A DNA stretch of 9,499 nt from a bacterium (GTDB taxonomy: Bacteria > Chlamydiota > Chlamydiia > Chlamydiales > SM23-39): NCBI GenBank assembly GCA_021818045.1, contig JAKAFF010000014.1:4099-13597 (forward strand), read 5' to 3'. Below, piece after piece: positions 1 through 5,334 of this stretch (positions are counted from its first letter, which is position 1; each line of letters begins with the position of its first letter). The position numbers and the translations under genes are program-made. Below the pieces are notes generated by a model, which saw nothing but the letters and a program-made list of their open reading frames with translations, did no database searches and was not told the origin of the DNA.

Positions 1-406
1 GATTGAATGGGCCTAATACTTGGTGAGAATAGAGCCTTGTAAATGGGTCGTGGATGGGGTTTAAGTGTAGATGGTAATGATACACTTTGGAGCTTGCGCT
101 ATAACGGGCGTGAAAATCGGACGCTACGGGATCTATGCGTAAGATCCGAATGGCTGGAGGGAGTAGAGCATTTAAGCTCAGGCGCAATTTATCCACATTA
201 AGGGGCGTATCTGTATCGAAATGGGCAATCTGTCCACAAGCGTGCACACCTGCGTCGGTGCGGCTAGACCCTGTTAAATCAAGGGGGTGGCGCAAGGCCG
301 TTTCGAGAGCCTGTTGGACGAGGGACTGGATGGACAGGCCATTTTGTTGCACCTGCCAACCGCAGTAGCCCGTTCCGTCGTATGCAATGGTCAAACGATA
401 ACGCAT
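1..406 (-). CDS. truA: tRNA pseudouridine synthase A, 3' part missing (window edge)
   Basis: TruA converts uridines 38-40 of the tRNA anticodon arm to pseudouridine in the cytoplasm. Read leftward from the ATG at 406-404, the frame is open to base 1 (135 codons). The protein begins MRYRLTIAYDGTGYCGWQVQ, the family N-terminus. The catalytic signature GSSRTDAGVHA is at residues 46-56, with D51 as the nucleophilic aspartate. The block DFHARYSA then follows, leading into an aromatic YHYHL stretch, all as in TruA. The C-terminal half lies outside the window. An in-frame TAA just upstream makes 406 the first possible ATG, but no Shine-Dalgarno sequence is visible and the start codon sits inside an inverted repeat. 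It follows the SWIB gene by 69 bases on the same strand, so co-transcription is likely. Confidence 0.93.
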   Translation of the reverse strand, partial: MRYRLTIAYDGTGYCGWQVQQNGLSIQSLVQQALETALRHPLDLTGSSRTDAGVHACGQIAHFDTDTPLNVDKLRLSLNALLPPAIRILRIDPVASDFHARYSASSKVYHYHLHLNPIHDPFTRLYSHQVLGPFN

Positions 407-417
407 AGATGCGTTAT
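398..417 (-). promoter_or_regulatory. Inverted repeat containing the truA start codon
   Basis: ATAACGCAT (398-406) and ATGCGTTAT (409-417) are perfect 9-base inverted repeats separated by two bases. In the truA mRNA the second arm to be transcribed contains the AUG and the next two codons. Folding would pair the start codon. The two-base spacer means the innermost pair or pairs would have to open. It could limit initiation, or as DNA be a dyad-symmetric protein site; neither is shown. Confidence 0.35.
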
Positions 418-424
418 TTTATCG

Positions 425-469
425 AAGATGGACCCAAAAGCCAAGCTTTTGAGTCCCATACGACATCTT
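425..469 (-). other. Hairpin in the SWIB-truA intergenic gap
   Basis: 430-440 and 446-456 form an 11-pair stem (one G-U in the minus-strand RNA) with a 5-base loop. An outer 6-base pair set, 425-430 with 464-469, could extend it, competing for base 430. No T run follows in either direction, so it is not a standard intrinsic terminator. It could be an RNA-processing or attenuation element in a SWIB-truA transcript. Confidence 0.35.
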
Positions 470-475
470 TTAAAA

Positions 476-736
476 TTAAGAAAGGTGTTTGTTGACGAGT
501 TTTGTCATTTCAAACATGTTGACAGCTTTTTTGCCGCCAAAAATTTTCTGTAATTTTTCGTCGGGATTGATGTTTCTTTTGTTTTTTTCGTCTTGGAGTT
601 TGTTTTTCTTAATATAAGCCCAAAGATTTTTGGTGACTTCTGTGCGTGGCATTGGCCCTTCGCCTACAACAGCGGCAAGCTCTTTGCTAGGTTTCATTGG
701 CTGCATAAATTTAGAGGTTTTTTGCTTCGTTGCCAT
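476..736 (-). CDS. SWIB/MDM2-domain protein
   Basis: This is a small basic protein of 86 residues made almost entirely of one SWIB domain (about residues 9-84). The family pattern is clear: KPSKELAAVVG, then the core LWAYIKKNKLQDEKNKRNI at about 38-56, then PDEKLQKIFGG and a closing helix. In eukaryotes SWIB domains occur in SWI/SNF chromatin-remodelling subunits. In chlamydiae free-standing copies (CT460 in C. trachomatis) and fusions to topoisomerase I are known, with a suspected role in nucleoid organisation. The start is fixed by AAAGGAG eight bases upstream of the ATG. It is the first gene of a probable SWIB-truA unit, with its own promoter candidate at 821-848. Family assignment is firm; cellular role is inferred. 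Confidence 0.93.
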   Translation of the reverse strand: MATKQKTSKFMQPMKPSKELAAVVGEGPMPRTEVTKNLWAYIKKNKLQDEKNKRNINPDEKLQKIFGGKKAVNMFEMTKLVNKHLS

Positions 737-774
737 GTTTTCATTCTCCTTTGAAAAGGCGCGATTTCATTGTG

Positions 775-812
775 TTTGAGAGGGTGTTCATCACTTGCAA
801 TATGCTCTCAAA
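775..812 (-). promoter_or_regulatory. Stem-loop in the SWIB 5' leader
   Basis: TTTGAGAG (775-782) and CTCTCAAA (805-812) are perfect 8-base inverted repeats with a 22-base loop. If transcription starts near 814, as the promoter candidate predicts, this stem is at the extreme 5' end of the SWIB mRNA. It could stabilise the message, or be a dyad operator. Confidence 0.35.
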
Positions 813-820
813 AGAAATCT

Positions 821-848
821 TTTATCCGCCTGGGTGTTTAATAGTCAA
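821..848 (-). promoter_or_regulatory. Candidate promoter for SWIB
   Basis: On the minus strand, TTGACT (848-843, 5 of 6 to the -35 consensus) is followed after 16 bases by GATAAA (826-821, 4 of 6 to the -10 consensus). This predicts a start near 814 and a leader of about 78 bases. The spacing and position suit the SWIB gene, but the -10 match is moderate. Confidence 0.45.
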
Positions 849-878
849 AATAAAAAGTGCCCCTGATTAAAAATTCTC

Positions 879-903
879 AAAAAAGCGAAGAAATATTCTC
901 GCT
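879..903 (-). terminator. Intrinsic terminator, minus strand
   Basis: On the minus strand AGCGA-GAA (903-896) pairs with TTC (892-890) and TCGCT (888-884) around the loop TAT. One base (889) is bulged, and five T follow the stem directly (883-879). The orientation is clear because the plus-strand sequence after the stem is G-rich. No minus-strand protein gene lies immediately upstream, which is why a small RNA is proposed. Confidence 0.55.
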
Positions 904-937
904 GCAGGGGGGCTCATAGGAGGGAAGTATATTCTTC
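879..937 (-). ncRNA. Candidate C-rich small RNA (about 59 nt)
   Basis: No protein gene accounts for this stretch. A perfect TATAAT lies at 949-944 on the minus strand, and an intrinsic terminator ends at 879, so a transcript of about 59 nt is predicted. It would have a weak 5' hairpin (GAAG/CTTC, 937-934 with 927-924) and an unpaired C-rich middle containing TCCCTCCTAT and GCCCCCCTG. The terminator stem closes it. The TCCCTCCT motif is complementary to strong Shine-Dalgarno sequences, as in the C-rich small RNAs of Firmicutes. No good -35 box was found, so the promoter is the weak point. It could instead be a leftover terminator. Confidence 0.33.
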
Positions 938-1012
938 GTTCTAATTATACACAAATGAGTTCAAAAGTTCGGCTTGTCTTTTTACTAAAGTTCCTGGCAA
1001 ATTGCATACCGT

Positions 1013-3010
1013 ATGTTAGATGAATGTCCTGCTCATTTTTTGAACGCTGCTACCCAAGACAAGCTTGTCATGCTAAACCACTTGGAGTGCGTGCGTCAGT
1101 TGGAAGGGGAGTATCCATTTGTGGGTGTGATGCTTGAAAAGTGCACGCCGGAGCAGCAAGTGGCGTTTAAGCAAACGATCGTCATAGGACAGGCAAGACG
1201 GCTCTTACAAGGCGTCGATGCTTCTTGTTTTGATGAAGTCCGTTTTTCAGAACTCTTGGATGCTTTGGTGCGCGTGGATCATTTCTATCGAGAAGTGGGG
1301 GGGGTCATTGGATATCAAAAGATGTTGCTGCAGTTGATTGCGCAAAAAAATCAAGAGCCGCCCCGTGTTGCAAAATACCATTCTCCATCTTTTATCGACA
1401 TTTCCAAAGAGACGCCACAAGTACATCAAGCCATTGAATGGGGCCTTGAAGCGCTTCCCTATTTGGCAGAGATTTATCCCTTAGGGGGTGCGGCCGATCG
1501 ATTGCATTTAGTAGATGATGCAACGGGATGCGAGCTGCCTGCGGCCAAACTACAATTTGCAGGGAAAACCCTTCTCGAACATCTCATCCGCGATTTACAA
1601 GCTCGCGAGTTTCTCTATTTTAAACGTTTTGGCAAGCAGCTCATTACGCCTCTTGCGATCATGACCTCTCAAGAAAAAAACAACCATCAGCACGTATTGG
1701 AAATTTGTGAGGCATTTCATTGGTTTGGAAGGCCCAAAGAGTCGATCCGCCTTTTTTCTCAACCTCTAGTTCCAACCGTCAATAGTCAAGGCGAGTGGTG
1801 CCTTGCAGGACCGCTCAAACCGTTACTCAAGCCAGGAGGGCATGGAGCGATTTGGAAGGTTGCGAAAGATGAGGGGATTTTTGCTTGGCTGCAGAGTTTG
1901 AATAGGACAAAGGCGCTTGTGCGCCAAATCAACAATCCTATCGCTGGATTGGATTATGGGTTACTTGCCTTTGCAGGTATTGGGCATAAGAGAGATCAAA
2001 CCTTTGGCTTTGCGTCGTGTCCTCGGTTGTTAAAGGCGGCGGAAGGGGTCAACGTGTTGGTCGAAAAAGCTGATGGAATTGTGTTGACGAACATCGAGTA
2101 TTGCGACTTTGAAAAATTTGGCATTCGCGATCAGCCGTTGAAAGAAACGGAGCCCTATTCCCAATTTTCTTCGAACACCAATATCTTGTTTGCCGATCTG
2201 CAAAAATTAGATGCAGCAGTAGATCGGTGCCCGTTTCCTGGCTTGTTGATCAATTTAAAGCCGGGATCGTATCTCAATGAGAAAGGCGAAAGAAAAGAGG
2301 AGGTCATGGCAAGGCTTGAGTCGACGATGCAAAATATTGCCGATGTATTTGTCGAGCCTAAAAAAGATGTGCTACAAACAGAACACACATTTGTGACCTA
2401 CAATCAGCGCTGTAAAACGATTTCGTCTGCTAAAAAAGCGTATATTCCCGGAAAATCTTTGCAAGAGACGCCGGAGAATTGTTTTTATGAGCTTTTACAA
2501 ACAAATCGATCTCTTTTAAAACGATGCGGCATCGCTCTGCCCGATGAGAGGGAATTGCTGGAGAGCTTGCATCAAGGGCCTGAGTGTGTATTTCTGTATC
2601 ATCCCGCATTCGGTCCCCTTTACGCAGACATTGTGCAAAAGCTCCAAGGGGGCTCCCTGGGAGTGGGATCTGAGCTCTTTTTGGAAATTGCGCACTTTCA
2701 AGCGCGCAACTTACAGGTGCAAGGAAGTTTGCGGGTGATTGCCAAGCATCCTCTAGGAAAACTCGATGCCAATGGCAAGCTGCTTTACGATCTTGAGGCT
2801 CCTAGCTGCGTTTTGGAAAATGTATCGATCGAAAACCAAGGCGTCGATTGGGGCGCCTCTAGTCCTTATTGGAAAATGAACCTACGAAGAAAAGAGAGCG
2901 TATCCATCATCTTCAAAGGCAAGGGCAAGCTTTTGATGCAAAATACGAAGCTGAAGGGGAGTCAGACAATTATCATAGAAGACGGAGAAGACAAAGTCAT
3001 CCGTTATTAA
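1013..3010 (+). CDS. UGP3-like UTP-glucose-1-phosphate uridylyltransferase
   Basis: This 665-residue protein belongs to the UDP-sugar pyrophosphorylase superfamily and most resembles plant plastid UGP3, which makes UDP-glucose from UTP and glucose-1-phosphate for sulfolipid synthesis. Residues 1-150 form a helical N-terminal region. The nucleotidyl-transfer fold starts with YPLGGAADRL (155-164). It continues with LPAAKL (175-180), the conserved RDLQAREFLYFKRFGKQ (193-209), IMTS..KNNHQH (216-227), KPGGHG (273-278) and RQINNP (304-309). The C-terminal 100 or so residues look like a beta-helix domain (GSLRVIAKHPLG, CVLENVSIENQGVDW). The ATG at 1013 has no Shine-Dalgarno sequence. An in-frame TAA about 26 bases upstream limits alternatives to ATT, or to internal M20. 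The substrate in this organism is unknown and could be another sugar-1-phosphate. It stands alone, converging with the next gene. Confidence 0.85.
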   Translation: MLDECPAHFLNAATQDKLVMLNHLECVRQLEGEYPFVGVMLEKCTPEQQVAFKQTIVIGQARRLLQGVDASCFDEVRFSELLDALVRVDHFYREVGGVIGYQKMLLQLIAQKNQEPPRVAKYHSPSFIDISKETPQVHQAIEWGLEALPYLAEIYPLGGAADRLHLVDDATGCELPAAKLQFAGKTLLEHLIRDLQAREFLYFKRFGKQLITPLAIMTSQEKNNHQHVLEICEAFHWFGRPKESIRLFSQPLVPTVNSQGEWCLAGPLKPLLKPGGHGAIWKVAKDEGIFAWLQSLNRTKALVRQINNPIAGLDYGLLAFAGIGHKRDQTFGFASCPRLLKAAEGVNVLVEKADGIVLTNIEYCDFEKFGIRDQPLKETEPYSQFSSNTNILFADLQKLDAAVDRCPFPGLLINLKPGSYLNEKGERKEEVMARLESTMQNIADVFVEPKKDVLQTEHTFVTYNQRCKTISSAKKAYIPGKSLQETPENCFYELLQTNRSLLKRCGIALPDERELLESLHQGPECVFLYHPAFGPLYADIVQKLQGGSLGVGSELFLEIAHFQARNLQVQGSLRVIAKHPLGKLDANGKLLYDLEAPSCVLENVSIENQGVDWGASSPYWKMNLRRKESVSIIFKGKGKLLMQNTKLKGSQTIIIEDGEDKVIRY

Positions 3011-3033
3011 TCTACCCGTGTACAGTATGAAAC

Positions 3034-3056
3034 AGGGGAGATTACATATCTCCCCT
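3034..3056. terminator. Shared hairpin between convergent genes
   Basis: AGGGGAGAT (3034-3042) and ATCTCCCCT (3048-3056) form a perfect 9-pair stem with a 5-base loop. It lies midway between the stop of the UGP3-like gene (3010) and the stop of the opposing gene (3074). Position and symmetry suggest a bidirectional terminator, but neither side has a real T run (GTTTC on the minus side at best), so termination may be partial. Confidence 0.5.
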
Positions 3057-3073
3057 ATAACATCTGTATGCGT

Positions 3074-3523
3074 TTATGCGTGTGCTTCAGCAGGCTGTTG
3101 TGCTGGGTCTACTGCTTCTGGAGCTGCTGCTGCTGCTGCTGCATCTGGAGCTATTGCAGGAGCGGACGCCTTTTTGTTGCAGCAGCTGAACACGGTATAT
3201 GTTGCTGCAGCTACCGCTGCAAGAGCTATACCCACAGCGCCTTTTGCTTCTCTTGGGAGAGCAACCAGTGCATTTTTCGCTTTGCGGCCAGCTTCAACCA
3301 AAGTTTTGGCCACAGGACCTGCAAACTCTTTCGCGCGTTGTCCAGCATGTCGCAAAAATTGGCTAACAGCATTCCAAATCTTGACCAATACTGCTTTTGA
3401 GCCAGCTGCCAGAGCTTTTACGCTTTTGGACAACCACTGAACGCCTTCCTTAGTAGTTGTTGAAACAGTGTTCAAGAACCCACCGTTGCTAGCAGGTGCT
3501 ATCGGTCTTACAGTTGCATTCAT
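3074..3523 (-). CDS. Ala-rich probable membrane-anchored protein, unknown function
   Basis: This 149-residue protein was not recognised. The ATG at 3523 is chosen over one 15 bases upstream (3538) because AGGAGG lies six bases before it. Residues 1-23 are polar. Residues 24-92 contain Lys-rich, likely amphipathic helices (KEGVQWLSKSVKALAAGSKA, then VEAGRKAKNALVALPREAK). Residues 95-113 form one hydrophobic segment (GAVGIALAAVAAATYTVF), ending in a Cys pair (114-115) and KK. The last 32 residues are an Ala/Pro-rich tail with a seven-Ala run. A single-pass protein with a flexible tail, a DUF883-like membrane anchor, or a secreted chlamydial effector are all possible. It lacks the paired hydrophobic lobe of classical Inc proteins. 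A near-consensus promoter and strong ribosome-binding site suggest high expression. Confidence 0.78.
   Translation of the reverse strand: MNATVRPIAPASNGGFLNTVSTTTKEGVQWLSKSVKALAAGSKAVLVKIWNAVSQFLRHAGQRAKEFAGPVAKTLVEAGRKAKNALVALPREAKGAVGIALAAVAAATYTVFSCCNKKASAPAIAPDAAAAAAAPEAVDPAQQPAEAHA
3123..3140. repeat. Trinucleotide repeat (GCT)6
   Basis: Six uninterrupted GCT units on the plus strand are six GCA alanine codons on the coding (minus) strand, followed by GCT. They encode the seven-Ala run in the C-terminal tail of the 149-residue protein. Tract length could vary by slippage without breaking the frame. Confidence 0.8.
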
Positions 3524-3556
3524 TAGAAACCTCCTCACATGGTTTTGTTGTAGTTT

Positions 3557-3569
3557 ACGAGGACCTCGT
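3557..3569 (-). promoter_or_regulatory. Small palindrome in the leader of the 149-residue gene
   Basis: ACGAGG and CCTCGT flank a single central base. As RNA this gives a 5-pair hairpin with a 3-base loop, about 20 bases after the predicted transcription start. As DNA it could be an operator half-site pair. Function is unknown. Confidence 0.25.
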
Positions 3570-3578
3570 CCCCTTGTG

Positions 3579-3605
3579 TTAACAGAGATCGAAAAATTAT
3601 ATAGT
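3579..3605 (+). promoter_or_regulatory. Possible plus-strand promoter ahead of prfB
   Basis: TTAACA (3579-3584, 5 of 6) and TATAGT (3600-3605, 5 of 6) are separated by 15 bases, shorter than the optimum. The predicted start is near 3612, which would give prfB a leader of about 130 bases. Its -10 overlaps the -10 of the opposing promoter. No better candidate was seen for the prfB operon. Confidence 0.3.
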
Positions 3606-3623
3606 CCGTTCGATAAATGTAAA
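3596..3623 (-). promoter_or_regulatory. Strong promoter for the 149-residue protein gene
   Basis: On the minus strand TTTACA (3623-3618, 5 of 6) is followed after 16 bases by a perfect TATAAT (3601-3596). The predicted start is near 3589, leaving a leader of about 65 bases before the ATG at 3523. This is the closest match to the housekeeping-sigma consensus in the window. Confidence 0.65.
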
Positions 3624-3633
3624 GAGAAAGCAA

Positions 3634-3669
3634 ATGGAACTTAAATTCTCCTTGATAGTCAAAGGCTAA
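3634..3669 (+). CDS. Possible leader peptide MELKFSLIVKG
   Basis: An 11-codon open frame ends in TAA at 3667-3669. Its last codons lie in the left arm of the hairpin at 3657-3692, the arrangement expected of a translated attenuator leader. The upstream ribosome-binding site is poor (only AAAGAG/GAAAG purines), and so short a frame can occur by chance. Listed as a hypothesis only. Confidence 0.18.
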   Translation: MELKFSLIVKG

Positions 3670-3695
3670 GGATATCGGGGGAGCCTTTGACTTTT
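3657..3695 (+). terminator. Terminator-like hairpin in the prfB leader
   Basis: AGTCAAAGGCT (3657-3667) and AGCCTTTGACT (3682-3692) are perfect 11-base inverted repeats around a 14-base loop. With the final paired T, the stem leads into a short T run (3692-3695). It lies 49 bases before the prfB start. No plus-strand gene ends nearby (the previous one stops at 3010), so an attenuator in the prfB transcript is as likely as an ordinary terminator. The T run is short, so efficiency may be low. Confidence 0.45.
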
Positions 3696-3744
3696 ACGCA
3701 GTCATGCGCGAAAATGGGAAGAGATCTAAATGGGAGCATCGGCT

Positions 3745-4837
3745 ATGAACTTCGAGACGCAAGAAAAATTAAGGATGATTGAAGATCGCCTCAGCGCGAT
3801 GTGGAGGTATCTTTGACTTAGCCGAAAAAGAAAAAGAGGTAAGTCAGCTTGAGCAAAAAATGGCTGAGGCGGGCTTTTGGGACGATCAAGAAGAAGCGCA
3901 AAAGACCATTGATGCTTGCAATGCCTTAAGGTTATGGACGGTTCCATTTCAAGATATCAAAAAGCGTTTTGCCGATATTCGGGACTTGCTTCCAGAGGCA
4001 ATGGCGATTCAGGATGCGGAGCTTACGCAAGAATTGCAAGCTGGATTGAACCGGATTGAAAAGGAGCTGAGCGATCTTGAAGTGCGCAAGATGTTATCTG
4101 GGGAGCTGGATAACAGAGATTGTTATTTAGAGATTAATGCGGGGGCAGGGGGCACTGAATCTTGCGATTGGGCGGCGATGTTGTCGCGCATGTACCAGCG
4201 CTTTGCCACCAAAAGGGGGTGGAAAGTGGAGGTGATCGATCGGTTAGATGGAGAGATCGCGGGCATCAAAAACTTGACTTTTCGGTTTTCAGGTCCCTTT
4301 GCTTACGGGTATTGCAAGTCAGAAAAAGGGGTGCATCGCTTGGTACGCATTTCTCCCTTTGATGCCAATGCAAGACGCCATACGAGCTTTGCCTCTGTCG
4401 ATGTCACTCCCATTATTGAAGATGTGCAAATTGAAGTGCGCCCAGAAGATATTCGGGTCGATACTTATCGTGCTTCAGGTGCGGGAGGACAGCACGTCAA
4501 TAAAACCGATTCGGCCGTTCGGATGACTCACATTCCGACGAACATTGTCGTTTCCTGTCAAAGCGAGCGCAGCCAAGTGCAAAATCGGGAAACTTGCATG
4601 AAAATGCTTCGCTCAAAATTGTATGAAAAAGAGTATACTGAGCGCCAGCAAAGGTTGGCGTCTTTGGGAGGCGAGAAAAAGGAGATCGCGTGGGGTAGTC
4701 AAATCCGCAACTACGTATTTCAGCCATATACGCTCGTCAAAGACACGCGGACGAAACACGAAGTGGGCAATATCCATGCAGTGATGGATGGTGAAATAGA
4801 TGACTTTATCAATGCATATCTCAAGGAGTTTGGGTGA
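3745..4837 (+). CDS. prfB: Peptide chain release factor 2, with programmed +1 frameshift
   Basis: RF2 recognises UAA and UGA in the ribosomal A site and triggers peptide release. The coding sequence is in two frames. Codons 1-23 from ATG 3745 end at an in-frame TGA (3814-3816), and a +1 shift continues with GAC at 3815 to the stop at 4835-4837. The product is 363 residues, against 365 in E. coli. The stop-codon-reading SPF is at about residues 203-205 and the catalytic GGQ at about 247-249, within RASGAGGQHVN; both are intact. The start at 3745 has GGGAG eight bases upstream. An in-frame ATG at 3730 is an alternative adding five residues. It heads the prfB-GNAT-GNAT-yebC operon, and its stop overlaps the next start by four bases. 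Its own level is controlled by the frameshift: scarce RF2 favours the shift. Confidence 0.96.
3803..3817 (+). promoter_or_regulatory. prfB +1 frameshift signal
   Basis: The elements of the classical RF2 site are present. A Shine-Dalgarno-like GGAGG (3803-3807) is followed by TAT, then the slippery CTT (3811-3813), the stop TGA (3814-3816) and a C. The three-base spacing between GGAGG and CTT matches the E. coli arrangement. The ribosome slips from CUU to UUU and reads GAC next. Confidence 0.95.
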
Positions 4838-5334
4838 GCGACAATCCCTCGTTTGATATTCGTTATTCCATTTTGGAGGATCTCCCGTTTTTGCAGCAAT
4901 GGTTCGAAGATCCCGTGGCTTGTGATGATTTCCCATTTGGGACGGCCGAAAAAGAGGAGGCGTTGAAAAACTGGATTGGTTTTTCTCGATTTAAGGCTGG
5001 GTTGACAGGTACGATCGAGGGAGCGCCTTGTGCGATCGGAACGCTTTTTCTCATGCCCTACAAAAAGATTGCGCATCACAGCTCTTTTTTTCTCATGGTC
5101 GATCCCAAACATCGATGCAAAGGGATCGGTACTTCCATGGTGCGCAATCTGTTGCACCTTGCCAAAACCCGATTTCGCTTAGAAAGTGTCCATGTCGAGC
5201 TGTTTGAGCCGAACGTTTTGATTCCGATATTGCAAAAGCTGCGTTTTGAAACATTTGGAAGACAAGAAAACTTTGTTCACACAAATGGATCGAGACGTGC
5301 GAGGGTGTTGATGGAGCATTTTTTTTATGAGTGA
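4834..5334 (+). CDS. GNAT-family N-acetyltransferase, copy 1
   Basis: This 166-residue GNAT-fold protein would transfer acetyl from acetyl-CoA to an unidentified amine. The pyrophosphate-binding motif A is present as RCKGIGT (residues 94-100) after beta strand SSFFLMVDP. The start is GTG at 4834, overlapping the prfB stop (GTGA), with AAGGAG upstream, so it is probably translationally coupled to RF2. The C-terminal motif is unusual. Where GNATs, including copy 2, have N-x-A-I-x-L-Y-x-x-L-G-F, this protein has NVLIPILQKLRF (127-138): the usual general-acid Tyr is Leu133 and the Gly is Arg137. It may use another residue or be impaired. It appears to correspond to the single YhhY-like gene beside prfB in Chlamydia. 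Substrate is unknown; proximity suggests, but does not show, a translation-related target. Confidence 0.85.
   Translation: MSDNPSFDIRYSILEDLPFLQQWFEDPVACDDFPFGTAEKEEALKNWIGFSRFKAGLTGTIEGAPCAIGTLFLMPYKKIAHHSSFFLMVDPKHRCKGIGTSMVRNLLHLAKTRFRLESVHVELFEPNVLIPILQKLRFETFGRQENFVHTNGSRRARVLMEHFFYE

Noticed and set aside
1..130. A frameshift in truA after the DFHARYSA block
   Set aside because: A first hand reading lost the frame. Careful re-reading of the minus strand gives an uninterrupted frame to the window edge.
135..553. Two overlapping plus-strand open frames at the left edge
   Set aside because: They are antisense to truA and the SWIB gene, both confidently identified. No ribosome-binding site or recognisable domain.
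860..910. Long-range stem CCCCTG (860-865) with CAGGGG (905-910) as a plus-strand riboswitch
   Set aside because: Only six pairs enclose a lopsided internal loop, and it matches no riboswitch class I recognise. The inner hairpin is adequately explained as a minus-strand terminator.
918..957. A small plus-strand gene using AGGAGGG at 918-924
   Set aside because: No ATG, GTG or TTG lies at a proper distance. The ATG at 955 is about 30 bases away, and its frame is not that of the 1013 gene. The motif is better explained as the complement of a C-rich RNA segment.
3018..3440. Plus-strand open frames (3018-3440, 3068-3400) opposite the 149-residue gene
   Set aside because: They are antisense to a gene with a strong promoter and ribosome-binding site. 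Their Cys/Ala-rich translations reflect the complement of Ala codons.
3724..3744. ATG at 3730 as the main prfB start
   Set aside because: It is in frame but preceded by a weaker purine stretch. The ATG at 3745 has GGGAG at good spacing and gives an N-terminal length matching other RF2 proteins. It remains a possible minor alternative.
3779..4837. prfB as a truncated gene starting at 3779, or a frameshifted pseudogene
   Set aside because: The in-frame TGA sits in a complete programmed frameshift signal, and the combined product has normal RF2 length and intact SPF and GGQ.
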